Positions 5,650 to 10,576 of a stretch of DNA of 10,576 nucleotides are shown piece after piece. The stretch covers positions 1 to 10,576 of the forward strand of contig CAZLZO010000045.1 of assembly GCA_964564025.1 (NCBI GenBank). Direction: 5' to 3'. Position numbers and translations under genes: made by a program. Source of the DNA: DRYM01 sp964564025. Lineage in GTDB: Archaea; Thermoproteota; Thermoprotei_A; EX4484-217-1. Position 1 is the stretch's first letter, and each line of letters opens with the position of its first letter. The notes below the pieces were generated by a model. The model saw only the letters and a list, made by a program, of their open reading frames with translations, did no database searches and had not been told where the DNA came from.

Positions 5650-6900
5650 TCACGGTCTTTTCACGTTACCCGAGCCTATGTGTCCTATCTCTGTTTGTTC
5701 AATTACTGTTTTTAGCCCTTGATCTTCGAGAATTCGTTTTACTTCCAGCATTTCCTCTACTGTAGGTCTTTTCAAATGTCTTCTCCGAAACGCTGGAAAA
5801 TAATCTAAAACTGTTATCTGCACTCTAGGGTTTATGCTTGCTATTTTCTCCCCAGCCTTAGCTAATTCCTCTAAACTAACAAGTTCCCTATTGTAAACTA
5901 AGCCAACACCCAAGAATACTTTGTCACCATATTTCTCATCAATGTACTCTATTGCTTTCCACACTGTTTCAAGATATTTCCTAGCGAGATCCCTATCTTT
6001 CAACCCAGTAATTTTCATGTATGTTTCTACACTTACACATTTAGGTTCAACACCGAAATTGTTGCATCCTGCTTCAACAAGTTCGTCAACATAGTCTGGT
6101 TTAAGCAAAGTACCATTACTATCAAGATGTCTCCTAACCTTTGGGCTAACAAGCCTAGTTACTTCACGGAAAAACCCCGTAAGCCACCTACGGTTAAGAG
6201 TTGGCTCACCACCGCTAACAGCAATACCCCGAGTACCATATTTCCTATGGCACAAAACAACCTCCCTAGCAGCTTCACTAGGTGTTAAAGCCGGAGAAAC
6301 ATTATCGTATGTTACATGGTAGTTTTGGCACTGAGGACATCTCAAATTACACCCGGCAACCCATAGTGCAGCTTCAACATAATCCCTATAGTTAACCTCC
6401 CACCAAGGAGTCCCCTTACCACCAACCATGTGAGGAGAAGGGCCATGAACGATCCTCCTAGGAATAACACCTTCAACATCGGTTTCAACCCTCATACCAT
6501 CCCTAACAGGGGTAATACAGGTTCTTTCAAAAACACCGTCGATAACCAAGGCACAAGCCCAACAACCACCAGTACCACAACCCAACCAAGGCTCCTTACC
6601 ACCGGGCTCACCAAACACGAACCCACAATATCTTAAAGCTTCAGCAACAGAAACATCGCCAGGAACTCTAAAGGGAACACCATCAACATAAATAGTAACC
6701 ATTTCCACATCAGCATCCACATACTCAACAGCTCTAGCTTCAAAAGGACAAGCAAAAAAGCAAGACAAACAACCCATGCAGAAACCAGAACTACGGCAAA
6801 CATTCCACACTAAACAAAAACCACAATTCCTACACTTATCCCCAACAACCCTAATAATCCTTCTCCTCACAGCAAAGAGTCGCCCTCTACTAAATAACAC
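5650..6900 (-). CDS. Radical SAM protein with N-terminal ferredoxin and [2Fe-2S] domains (PflA-like)
   Basis: A 416-residue fusion of three iron-sulfur modules. Residues 23-51 hold eight Cys (C23, C26, C29, C35, then the classical CxxCxxCxxxCP at C41, C44, C47, C51), room for two [4Fe-4S] clusters. Residues 67-140 form a plant-type [2Fe-2S] domain: C108-x4-C113-x2-C116 and C128, with GCGTGGCWACALVIDG and a TPVRDGM end as in Fer2_4 domains. Residues 175-410 are a radical SAM domain with C184-x3-C188-x2-C191 and SGGEP (229-233); it resembles pyruvate formate-lyase activating enzymes. The first domains probably feed electrons to the radical cluster (inference). The target is unknown: no glycyl radical enzyme lies nearby. 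The frame opens at GTG 6900, 25 bases from a TATA-like element, so I read it as leaderless; GTG 6870 is an alternative. It is monocistronic and converges on the protease relic. Confidence 0.9.
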   Translation of the reverse strand: MLFSRGRLFAVRRRIIRVVGDKCRNCGFCLVWNVCRSSGFCMGCLSCFFACPFEARAVEYVDADVEMVTIYVDGVPFRVPGDVSVAEALRYCGFVFGEPGGKEPWLGCGTGGCWACALVIDGVFERTCITPVRDGMRVETDVEGVIPRRIVHGPSPHMVGGKGTPWWEVNYRDYVEAALWVAGCNLRCPQCQNYHVTYDNVSPALTPSEAAREVVLCHRKYGTRGIAVSGGEPTLNRRWLTGFFREVTRLVSPKVRRHLDSNGTLLKPDYVDELVEAGCNNFGVEPKCVSVETYMKITGLKDRDLARKYLETVWKAIEYIDEKYGDKVFLGVGLVYNRELVSLEELAKAGEKIASINPRVQITVLDYFPAFRRRHLKRPTVEEMLEVKRILEDQGLKTVIEQTEIGHIGSGNVKRP

Positions 6901-6920
6901 TGTAGTTTAAACAAAATAAG

Positions 6921-6929
6921 AAATTAATA
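6921..6929 (-). promoter_or_regulatory. Probable TATA box of the radical SAM gene
   Basis: The - strand reads TATTAATTT, centred 25 bases before GTG 6900. No ribosome binding site precedes that codon, so a leaderless transcript fits. Confidence 0.4.
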
Positions 6930-7080
6930 CTAGTATCAATTGTTAGATAAAAAGCCAACGAAGAATTTATCACATGTGGAGGATATAATGCAATATTAGG
7001 ATGTCCTTGTAACTGATTTGGTAAATGTTAGCACACCTTGTTTTCCTTATTGTGCTTTTAGGTATATGGTAGTGCGTCAT

Positions 7081-7090
7081 GTTTATACTT
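7081..7090 (+). promoter_or_regulatory. Probable TATA box of the gene at 7115
   Basis: GTTTATACTT is centred about 29 bases before ATG 7115. Transcription would begin at or just before that ATG; the resulting short leader would carry GGTG (7117-7120) ahead of the second ATG at 7127. Confidence 0.4.
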
Positions 7091-7114
7091 TGGTTTTCGT
7101 ATTAATTTATTTTG

Positions 7115-7852
7115 ATGGTGTTTTCTATGAGTGGTCTTGCTGACTCTATTCGTAGGTTTGTTGTTGAGAAGTACATATTGCCTGCGACAAGAAGTGGCTA
7201 TAGCGTTATTAAGATTAGGGCCGGTGATGTTCATAGAGCTATGGGTTTAGTTAACCGTGTTCCTGCTGTCATAACTGCTCTTGGCTCTAGGAGGTTCATC
7301 GAGTTTGCCAATGATGTGCTTAGAAACATAGGATACTGTATTAGGTTAGTTAGTATGGAGGGTCCAAGGTTTAGCACTACAACTACTTTTACATATGAAA
7401 TTCTTTCCGCTGAAAAATGTTTAGTGAAAGCTAATTCAGGTAGTGCTAAGTCAGAATTTCAGAGTGAATCCTTTCGTGCATCATCGCTTAATGAGGATGT
7501 TGCAAGGAGAATTATTAGCGAGTTTCTTAGCATTCCTCTTTATAAGGAAAGGATTGATATTTTTGGTAAGCTTAAGGAATTTGACCTAGTTAATATAGGT
7601 TACAGAGTGATTGGTGACATAAAGGGATTTACATACTCTGGCCCTGCAGCTGCTGAGTTTAGTAATATTATTGAATATGTTTGGCTTATGGAGAAACTTG
7701 AAAAATACACTAATGTGAAATGGAGGAAAATAATTGTTGGATATGGTAGACGTGAAATTTTTGAAAGATTCAGGAAAAGATATGATCCATGGCTCGAAGA
7801 TCTCGAAATATACTTCATAGATGAAAAACTTAAAGTGCATAAAATTAGATGA
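7115..7852 (+). CDS. Uncharacterised protein with possible PD-(D/E)XK nuclease-like core
   Basis: A 245-residue protein. The N-terminal part (about 6-100) starts with a helix (GLADSIRRFVVEKYILPA) followed by IKIRAGDVHRAMGLVNRVPAVITALGS, which recalls a conserved archaeal N-terminal domain of probable winged-helix type seen in uncharacterised proteins. A Ser-rich linker follows (108-125). The C-terminal part (about 128-245) contains EFD(157)LVNIGYRVIGD(168)IK(170)G, matching the D...(D/E)xK spacing of PD-(D/E)XK nucleases, then a helix and a KIIVGYG strand. From this I infer a possible DNA-binding nuclease; the function is not proven. ATG 7115 fits a leaderless transcript; ATG 7127, six bases after GGTG, is equally possible. 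The gene is single, divergent from the radical SAM gene, and converges on vapBC locus 2. No methylase or defence partner is adjacent. Confidence 0.8.
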   Translation: MVFSMSGLADSIRRFVVEKYILPATRSGYSVIKIRAGDVHRAMGLVNRVPAVITALGSRRFIEFANDVLRNIGYCIRLVSMEGPRFSTTTTFTYEILSAEKCLVKANSGSAKSEFQSESFRASSLNEDVARRIISEFLSIPLYKERIDIFGKLKEFDLVNIGYRVIGDIKGFTYSGPAAAEFSNIIEYVWLMEKLEKYTNVKWRKIIVGYGRREIFERFRKRYDPWLEDLEIYFIDEKLKVHKIR

Positions 7853-7923
7853 GCTCCTTGTATATTCCGGTTCTACCAAAATGTATTTTAATGGTAATAT
7901 GATTCGGTATTATTTAAGGAGCT
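7852..7923. repeat. Inverted repeat AGCTCCTT / AAGGAGCT around a 56-base spacer
   Basis: Eight-base perfect arms lie at 7852-7859 and 7916-7923, just after the stop of the preceding gene and before the stop of the convergent vapC. The spacer is AT-rich and non-coding. It could form a stem in RNA or be a footprint of an excised element; it may also be chance. Confidence 0.3.
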
Positions 7924-7972
7924 AAGATTCTTAACATTACTTCATTAATAAACTGAACCTATTCTTCACTAT

Positions 7973-8458
7973 CTACTTTAGGTATTTGTTTATAATTTTT
8001 TGTATTCTTCTTTGTTCCTTTGATGGTAACGTGTTCCAGTAGTTTATGCCCATAATGTTTTTTACAAGGTTGCTGAAGGATCTTATATCGAATGTTAATA
8101 GATTTTCTATGCCGTATTCTCTAAGGGTGGCTACTGTTGTAGCATCTGTGAAGCTAAATCCCTTCCTATGGATGTTTTCTAAAAATAACTCTAACGCTTT
8201 TCTCTCTAAATCCTCATCTACATGCACTACTTTAACTACGTTTTTATTTACAAATGCTTCTATGAATACTTTCGCTGCTTCAGGGGACACTTTATATTTA
8301 AGTATGTTTAGTGTTTCGTCGAGTATGTGGTTTGTTATGTATGCTTTACCCCATTTTCCCTCAGCTAAATGAACTATTAAAGCTAGGGAGTCTAAGTGGT
8401 GCTTATCTCTTAAACTATAGTATGCGAAGAAAACACCCGTATCAACAATTACTGCCAA
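7973..8458 (-). CDS. vapC: VapC-type PIN-domain toxin (vapBC locus 2)
   Basis: A 161-residue PIN protein with the complete acidic set: D6 (IVDTG), E48 (ILDETL), D105 (SFTDATT) and D124 (LTFDIRSF). It is related to the toxin of locus 1: both share DTGVF near the N-terminus, a DE pair near residue 50 and FTDATTVA; this one has a longer, basic C-terminus (KEQRRIQKIINKYLK). Family knowledge makes it a metal-dependent ribonuclease neutralised by the preceding antitoxin. The start is TTG 8458, directly after the antitoxin stop (TAG 8459-8461). GGTGA at 8466-8470 lies seven bases before it, which supports this unusual codon. Weak TTG initiation may keep toxin below antitoxin (inference). It appears intact. 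Confidence 0.92.
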   Translation of the reverse strand: MAVIVDTGVFFAYYSLRDKHHLDSLALIVHLAEGKWGKAYITNHILDETLNILKYKVSPEAAKVFIEAFVNKNVVKVVHVDEDLERKALELFLENIHRKGFSFTDATTVATLREYGIENLLTFDIRSFSNLVKNIMGINYWNTLPSKEQRRIQKIINKYLK

Positions 8459-8701
8459 CTATCCTTCACCGTAAATGTACTTGTCGACTTCTTCAGCATT
8501 CGTTACCCCGATGTCCCTAGCGTATTTGAGCGAGGAAATTACTGAACCTAAATCTCCAGTTTGCTTTTCAAGCTCCCTTTCAGCAACACTCAACGCGTAT
8601 CTTAGAGCGTCAGTTATGCTCCTAGCTCCAATAAGTTTAGCAAGTCTTTTAAGCTTCATTTTATCTTCAATAGAAACCCTAATCGTAGTGTACTTACCCA
8701 C
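8459..8701 (-). CDS. vapB: VapB-type antitoxin (vapBC locus 2)
   Basis: An 80-residue basic/acidic protein directly upstream of the toxin, without overlap. It begins GKYTTIRVSIEDKMKLKRLA (strand plus helix of a ribbon-helix-helix domain), followed by SITDALRYALSVAERELEK and a tail NAEEVDKYIYGEG. The GKY start and DKY-[LI]-YGE end match the antitoxin of locus 1, so the loci are paralogous. I chose GTG 8701 because GGGGTG lies nine bases before it and because it aligns with the start of the paralogue. The frame also opens at GTG 8713, adding four residues, and an annotator might prefer that. Its end carries the GGTGA site that serves the toxin's TTG start, so the two are translated from one message. 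Confidence 0.88.
   Translation of the reverse strand: MGKYTTIRVSIEDKMKLKRLAKLIGARSITDALRYALSVAERELEKQTGDLGSVISSLKYARDIGVTNAEEVDKYIYGEG
8466..8470 (-). promoter_or_regulatory. Shine-Dalgarno site that fixes the TTG start of vapC-2
   Basis: GGTGA on the - strand, inside the last codons of the antitoxin gene, with a seven-base spacer to TTG 8458. There is no nearby ATG or GTG that would serve better. Confidence 0.6.
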
Positions 8702-8742
8702 TATTTCAAACACCCCGGTTAGAAAGTAAACACGTCAGATGC

Positions 8743-8764
8743 TAATAAACATTACTACATGTAG
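8743..8764 (-). promoter_or_regulatory. Probable promoter and palindromic operator of vapBC locus 2
   Basis: The - strand has a TATA-like TTTATTA at 8743-8749; transcription would start near 8722. Immediately upstream lies a perfect 10-base palindrome CTACATGTAG at 8755-8764. VapB or VapBC complexes commonly repress their own promoter through such dyads, so this is a plausible autoregulatory site. I do not see the same palindrome before locus 1. Confidence 0.4.
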
Positions 8765-8820
8765 ATATATACACATATCCTGCTTTATGAGAGACTTTTT
8801 CAGTTTGCCAGTTAAACTAT

Positions 8821-8840
8821 CTATAAAAGTCTATAAAAGT
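8821..8840. repeat. Tandem 10-base duplication CTATAAAAGT x2
   Basis: Two exact adjacent copies of CTATAAAAGT; each contains a TATA-box-like core. No gene with a good start follows on the + strand within 100 bases, so it is probably a small slippage or recombination duplication. Confidence 0.6.
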
Positions 8841-9139
8841 AGCTTGCATACTCACAATAACAGCTTTATGGCTTAAACTAATAGTGTGTTTTTTATCTAT
8901 ACTATGTGGTCTATTAAGCATACTCCTTTAGCTAAGTATCAATGCAAATTATAGGTTGCTTCATAAGAAAACCTAGCCAACGCTCATGGCTCCTTGAAGC
9001 ATTATAGCTAAGTCTTTTAGAAAACTGAAAAACCCTATTTTAAACCTCAAGTTTTCTAGCTTCATTTCTGAAGTCTTTAGTGAACTCTATTTTCCAATAT
9101 TCCATAACACCTCAGCTTTTAATGAAGAAGCATAGTACC

Positions 9140-10576
9140 TTATTGTAGAAACCTATCGTATGCTGTTTTTCCTGTGCTTTCTGGGTATGTTTCTGCTTCT
9201 ATTTTGATTATTAGTGGCTCTCTTATTTTTGCTGCTAAAGCTTTTATTATGGCCCATCCTCTTGGTAGTACTCTTACTTTCCTCGCTATTGGCCCTACTA
9301 TTTCCTCTATCCTAGCTAAGTCTATGTCTTCAACTCTATGGGCTATTATGTTTTGACCCATTTGCGTTGTTATTGTTTTAGATATTAAACTTGGCCTCTG
9401 AGTTGCTATGAACGGAGTAACTCCGTTTCTAGGCCCAGTAGTTGCTATTAAGTGTATTGTGTCTCTTAGAGAATCTGTTGGATCCTTACTTGCTAGCGTT
9501 ATCCCTCCTTTTTCAGGGCAGAATAGGTGCGCTTCATCTATTGCTACTATGCATCCGAAGCTCTCATTCAATAATGCTTCACTGTAGATTTTCCTTAAAA
9601 CATTAGTTAATACTTTGAATGCATGGTCGAAGTCTCTTGTTGCTGAAAGATCTATGTGAACAACTGTTTTTGTTTTTAAGAGATTAACTATGTCAGATAC
9701 TTCATATATTGCTTCCTGATCTTCAAACTTCCTTTTCCAATCATGAACCCTTCTTTGAACTTCTGCTCGAACACTTATTTCAGATATTTTCGGAACAATT
9801 TTTTCCAAAACAAACTTAGGTGTTAGAATAAGTGATTCCTCACGTACGCTTTTAACTGCTGCTTCAACTGCTTTAGCCGCTTTAGATCTCTTATCATAGT
9901 ACCCTAAGTTAGCTAAGAGCTCTCTAACATATTCCTCCCTGCTGAAGTACTCGAGAACTTTTATGTCGTCAACATGTATTCTCACATAGTTTCCAGGAAC
10001 ACCGGCTGCTTCCCTAAGCTCTCTAGACCCGTATTCACCATCCTTATCTACGATTAGAATATGAGGTGTTCCTCCGAGTTCCCTTATTTTCCTAATGATT
10101 CTAATGAGTAATGTAAGCATTGTCGTTGTTTTCCCTGTACCAACACCTCCAACAATGAGGAGTCCTTGTCTTAGAAGCTTAGGTAGTTCTAGTTTTAACT
10201 TATGTTTCCAGCTTGGATATATTGCTCCAACTTCTACGCTTGGAGCTGATGGTTCAATAAGCTTCTCTATTACCTCGGTTTTTGGAGTGTAAACTTCGCT
10301 TAAAGGCTTAATGTGCTCTATGAGCATTAGTAGCTCGTCAACTGTTGCTTTACCTGAAAGAAGCTTTCCGACATCCTCAATGTAGCCTATTTGCTTAGCT
10401 CTAGCTCTAGGGTAGTTTCTTGACTCATCTATGAGGGGACTACCTGCTCTAACCAAGTCTTCCTCGTAATCCCTAGCTTTACGGCGTAAGGGGACTTCAA
10501 GTACCTGGTAGAAAACTGGAACACCTGGCTTGGAAGGATGCTCAATACAGACGATGTCACCTATTTCCACTCTAGC
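9140..10576 (-). CDS. herA: HerA/FtsK-like hexameric ATPase (DUF87 family), start probably beyond the window
   Basis: At least 476 residues from the first in-window start codon (GTG 10570). Residues 1-65 resemble a HAS-barrel domain (VEIGDIVCIEHPSKPG...). The RecA-like core has Walker A GGVGTGKTT (141-149, K147), DKDGEYG (175-181), Walker B CIVAIDEAHLF (D345, E346), TTGPRNGV (an Arg that may act as finger) and ATQRPS (389-394, polar sensor). This order is that of HerA helicase-translocases, which pair with the nuclease NurA and with Mre11-Rad50 in archaeal DNA end resection. The frame is still open at the right edge (Ala-Arg before the GTG), and a HAS barrel normally has residues before VEIGD, so I treat it as 5'-partial. 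No nurA, mre11 or rad50 lies in the window; the upstream side is not visible. Length compared with HerA proteins (about 500-600) is a little short. Confidence 0.9.
   Translation of the reverse strand, partial: ARVEIGDIVCIEHPSKPGVPVFYQVLEVPLRRKARDYEEDLVRAGSPLIDESRNYPRARAKQIGYIEDVGKLLSGKATVDELLMLIEHIKPLSEVYTPKTEVIEKLIEPSAPSVEVGAIYPSWKHKLKLELPKLLRQGLLIVGGVGTGKTTTMLTLLIRIIRKIRELGGTPHILIVDKDGEYGSRELREAAGVPGNYVRIHVDDIKVLEYFSREEYVRELLANLGYYDKRSKAAKAVEAAVKSVREESLILTPKFVLEKIVPKISEISVRAEVQRRVHDWKRKFEDQEAIYEVSDIVNLLKTKTVVHIDLSATRDFDHAFKVLTNVLRKIYSEALLNESFGCIVAIDEAHLFCPEKGGITLASKDPTDSLRDTIHLIATTGPRNGVTPFIATQRPSLISKTITTQMGQNIIAHRVEDIDLARIEEIVGPIARKVRVLPRGWAIIKALAAKIREPLIIKIEAETYPESTGKTAYDRFLQ

Larger units (their letters stand above)
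8702..9139. other. 438-base stretch without a clear gene
   Basis: The left end holds the vapBC-2 promoter region. A tandem 10-base repeat (CTATAAAAGT twice) is at 8821-8840. The - strand frame 8932-9105 reads MEYWKIEFTKDFRNEARK... from ATG 9105, meets TAA at 9040-9042, and continues to TAG 8932-8934. A second - strand frame from ATG 9061 encodes 30 codons. Neither is recognisable, so I do not call a gene; a small decayed gene after herA is possible. No tRNA, CRISPR or mobile-element ends are visible. Confidence 0.5.

Noticed and set aside
5498..5722. + strand frame starting GTG 5498 after a GAGGTGA sequence
   Set aside because: The GAGGTGA is only about three bases from the GTG, and the frame runs into the antisense of the radical SAM gene and through the collinear protease relic in a different phase.
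7586..7879. 97-codon - strand frame
   Set aside because: Antisense to the 7115-7852 gene, with Phe/Ser/Asn-rich composition and no motif.
8046..8372. 108-codon + strand frame
   Set aside because: It lies entirely antisense to the vapC-2 toxin, whose motifs are clear.
8932..9105. - strand frame MEYWKIEFTKDF... with one stop
   Set aside because: Protein-like but only 57 codons, interrupted, with GAGGTG too close to the ATG and a competing frame of similar quality; not enough to call a gene or relic.
1..10576. CRISPR arrays, tRNA or rRNA genes, insertion sequences
   Set aside because: Reading both strands shows no regularly spaced repeats, no cloverleaf-like tRNA with the TTC-A T-loop pattern, and no transposase or terminal inverted repeats.

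Overview
The window looks like a piece of a thermophilic archaeal chromosome, most probably a crenarchaeon (Thermoproteota). The grounds are a fairly AT-rich sequence, frequent GTG and TTG starts, GGTG-type ribosome binding sites, TATA-like boxes 25-30 bases before probable leaderless starts, several VapBC/PIN toxin-antitoxin loci, a HerA-type ATPase and a CopB-type metal ATPase. The exact lineage is inference.

Layout from left to right. (1) The 3' end of a D-2-hydroxyacid (3-phosphoglycerate type) dehydrogenase, + strand. (2) A vapBC pair on the - strand. (3) A third toxin-antitoxin locus on the + strand: a short, apparently complete antitoxin frame followed by a PIN toxin broken by a frameshift. 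(4) A gene-poor stretch that still carries, on the - strand, the decayed frame of a small secreted or membrane-anchored protein with two in-frame stops. (5) A CopB-like copper/silver P1B ATPase on the - strand. Its promoter overlaps a strong GTACCGGTAC-centred dyad, a likely metal-responsive operator. (6) Divergently, ubiX (flavin prenyltransferase), followed by the remains of a retropepsin-like aspartyl protease gene in two frames with in-frame stops. (7) On the - strand, a radical SAM protein with two N-terminal iron-sulfur domains (bicluster ferredoxin plus plant-type [2Fe-2S]). (8) On the + strand, an orphan protein with a conserved-looking N-terminal domain and a possible PD-(D/E)XK nuclease core. 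(9) A second intact vapBC pair related to the first, - strand. (10) A 438-base stretch without a clear gene. (11) A HerA/FtsK-like hexameric ATPase, - strand, open to the right edge.

Few genes share an operon; apart from the toxin-antitoxin pairs each seems to have its own promoter. Functionally the window mixes housekeeping genes (dehydrogenase, UbiX, HerA), metal detoxification, and an accessory layer of toxin-antitoxin modules and broken genes. At least three dead genes in about 4.3 kb (positions 1395-5609) is the most distinctive feature. I see no coherent new multi-gene system. The best candidates for something poorly described are the radical SAM fusion, the possible nuclease at 7115-7852, and the operator before the copper pump.
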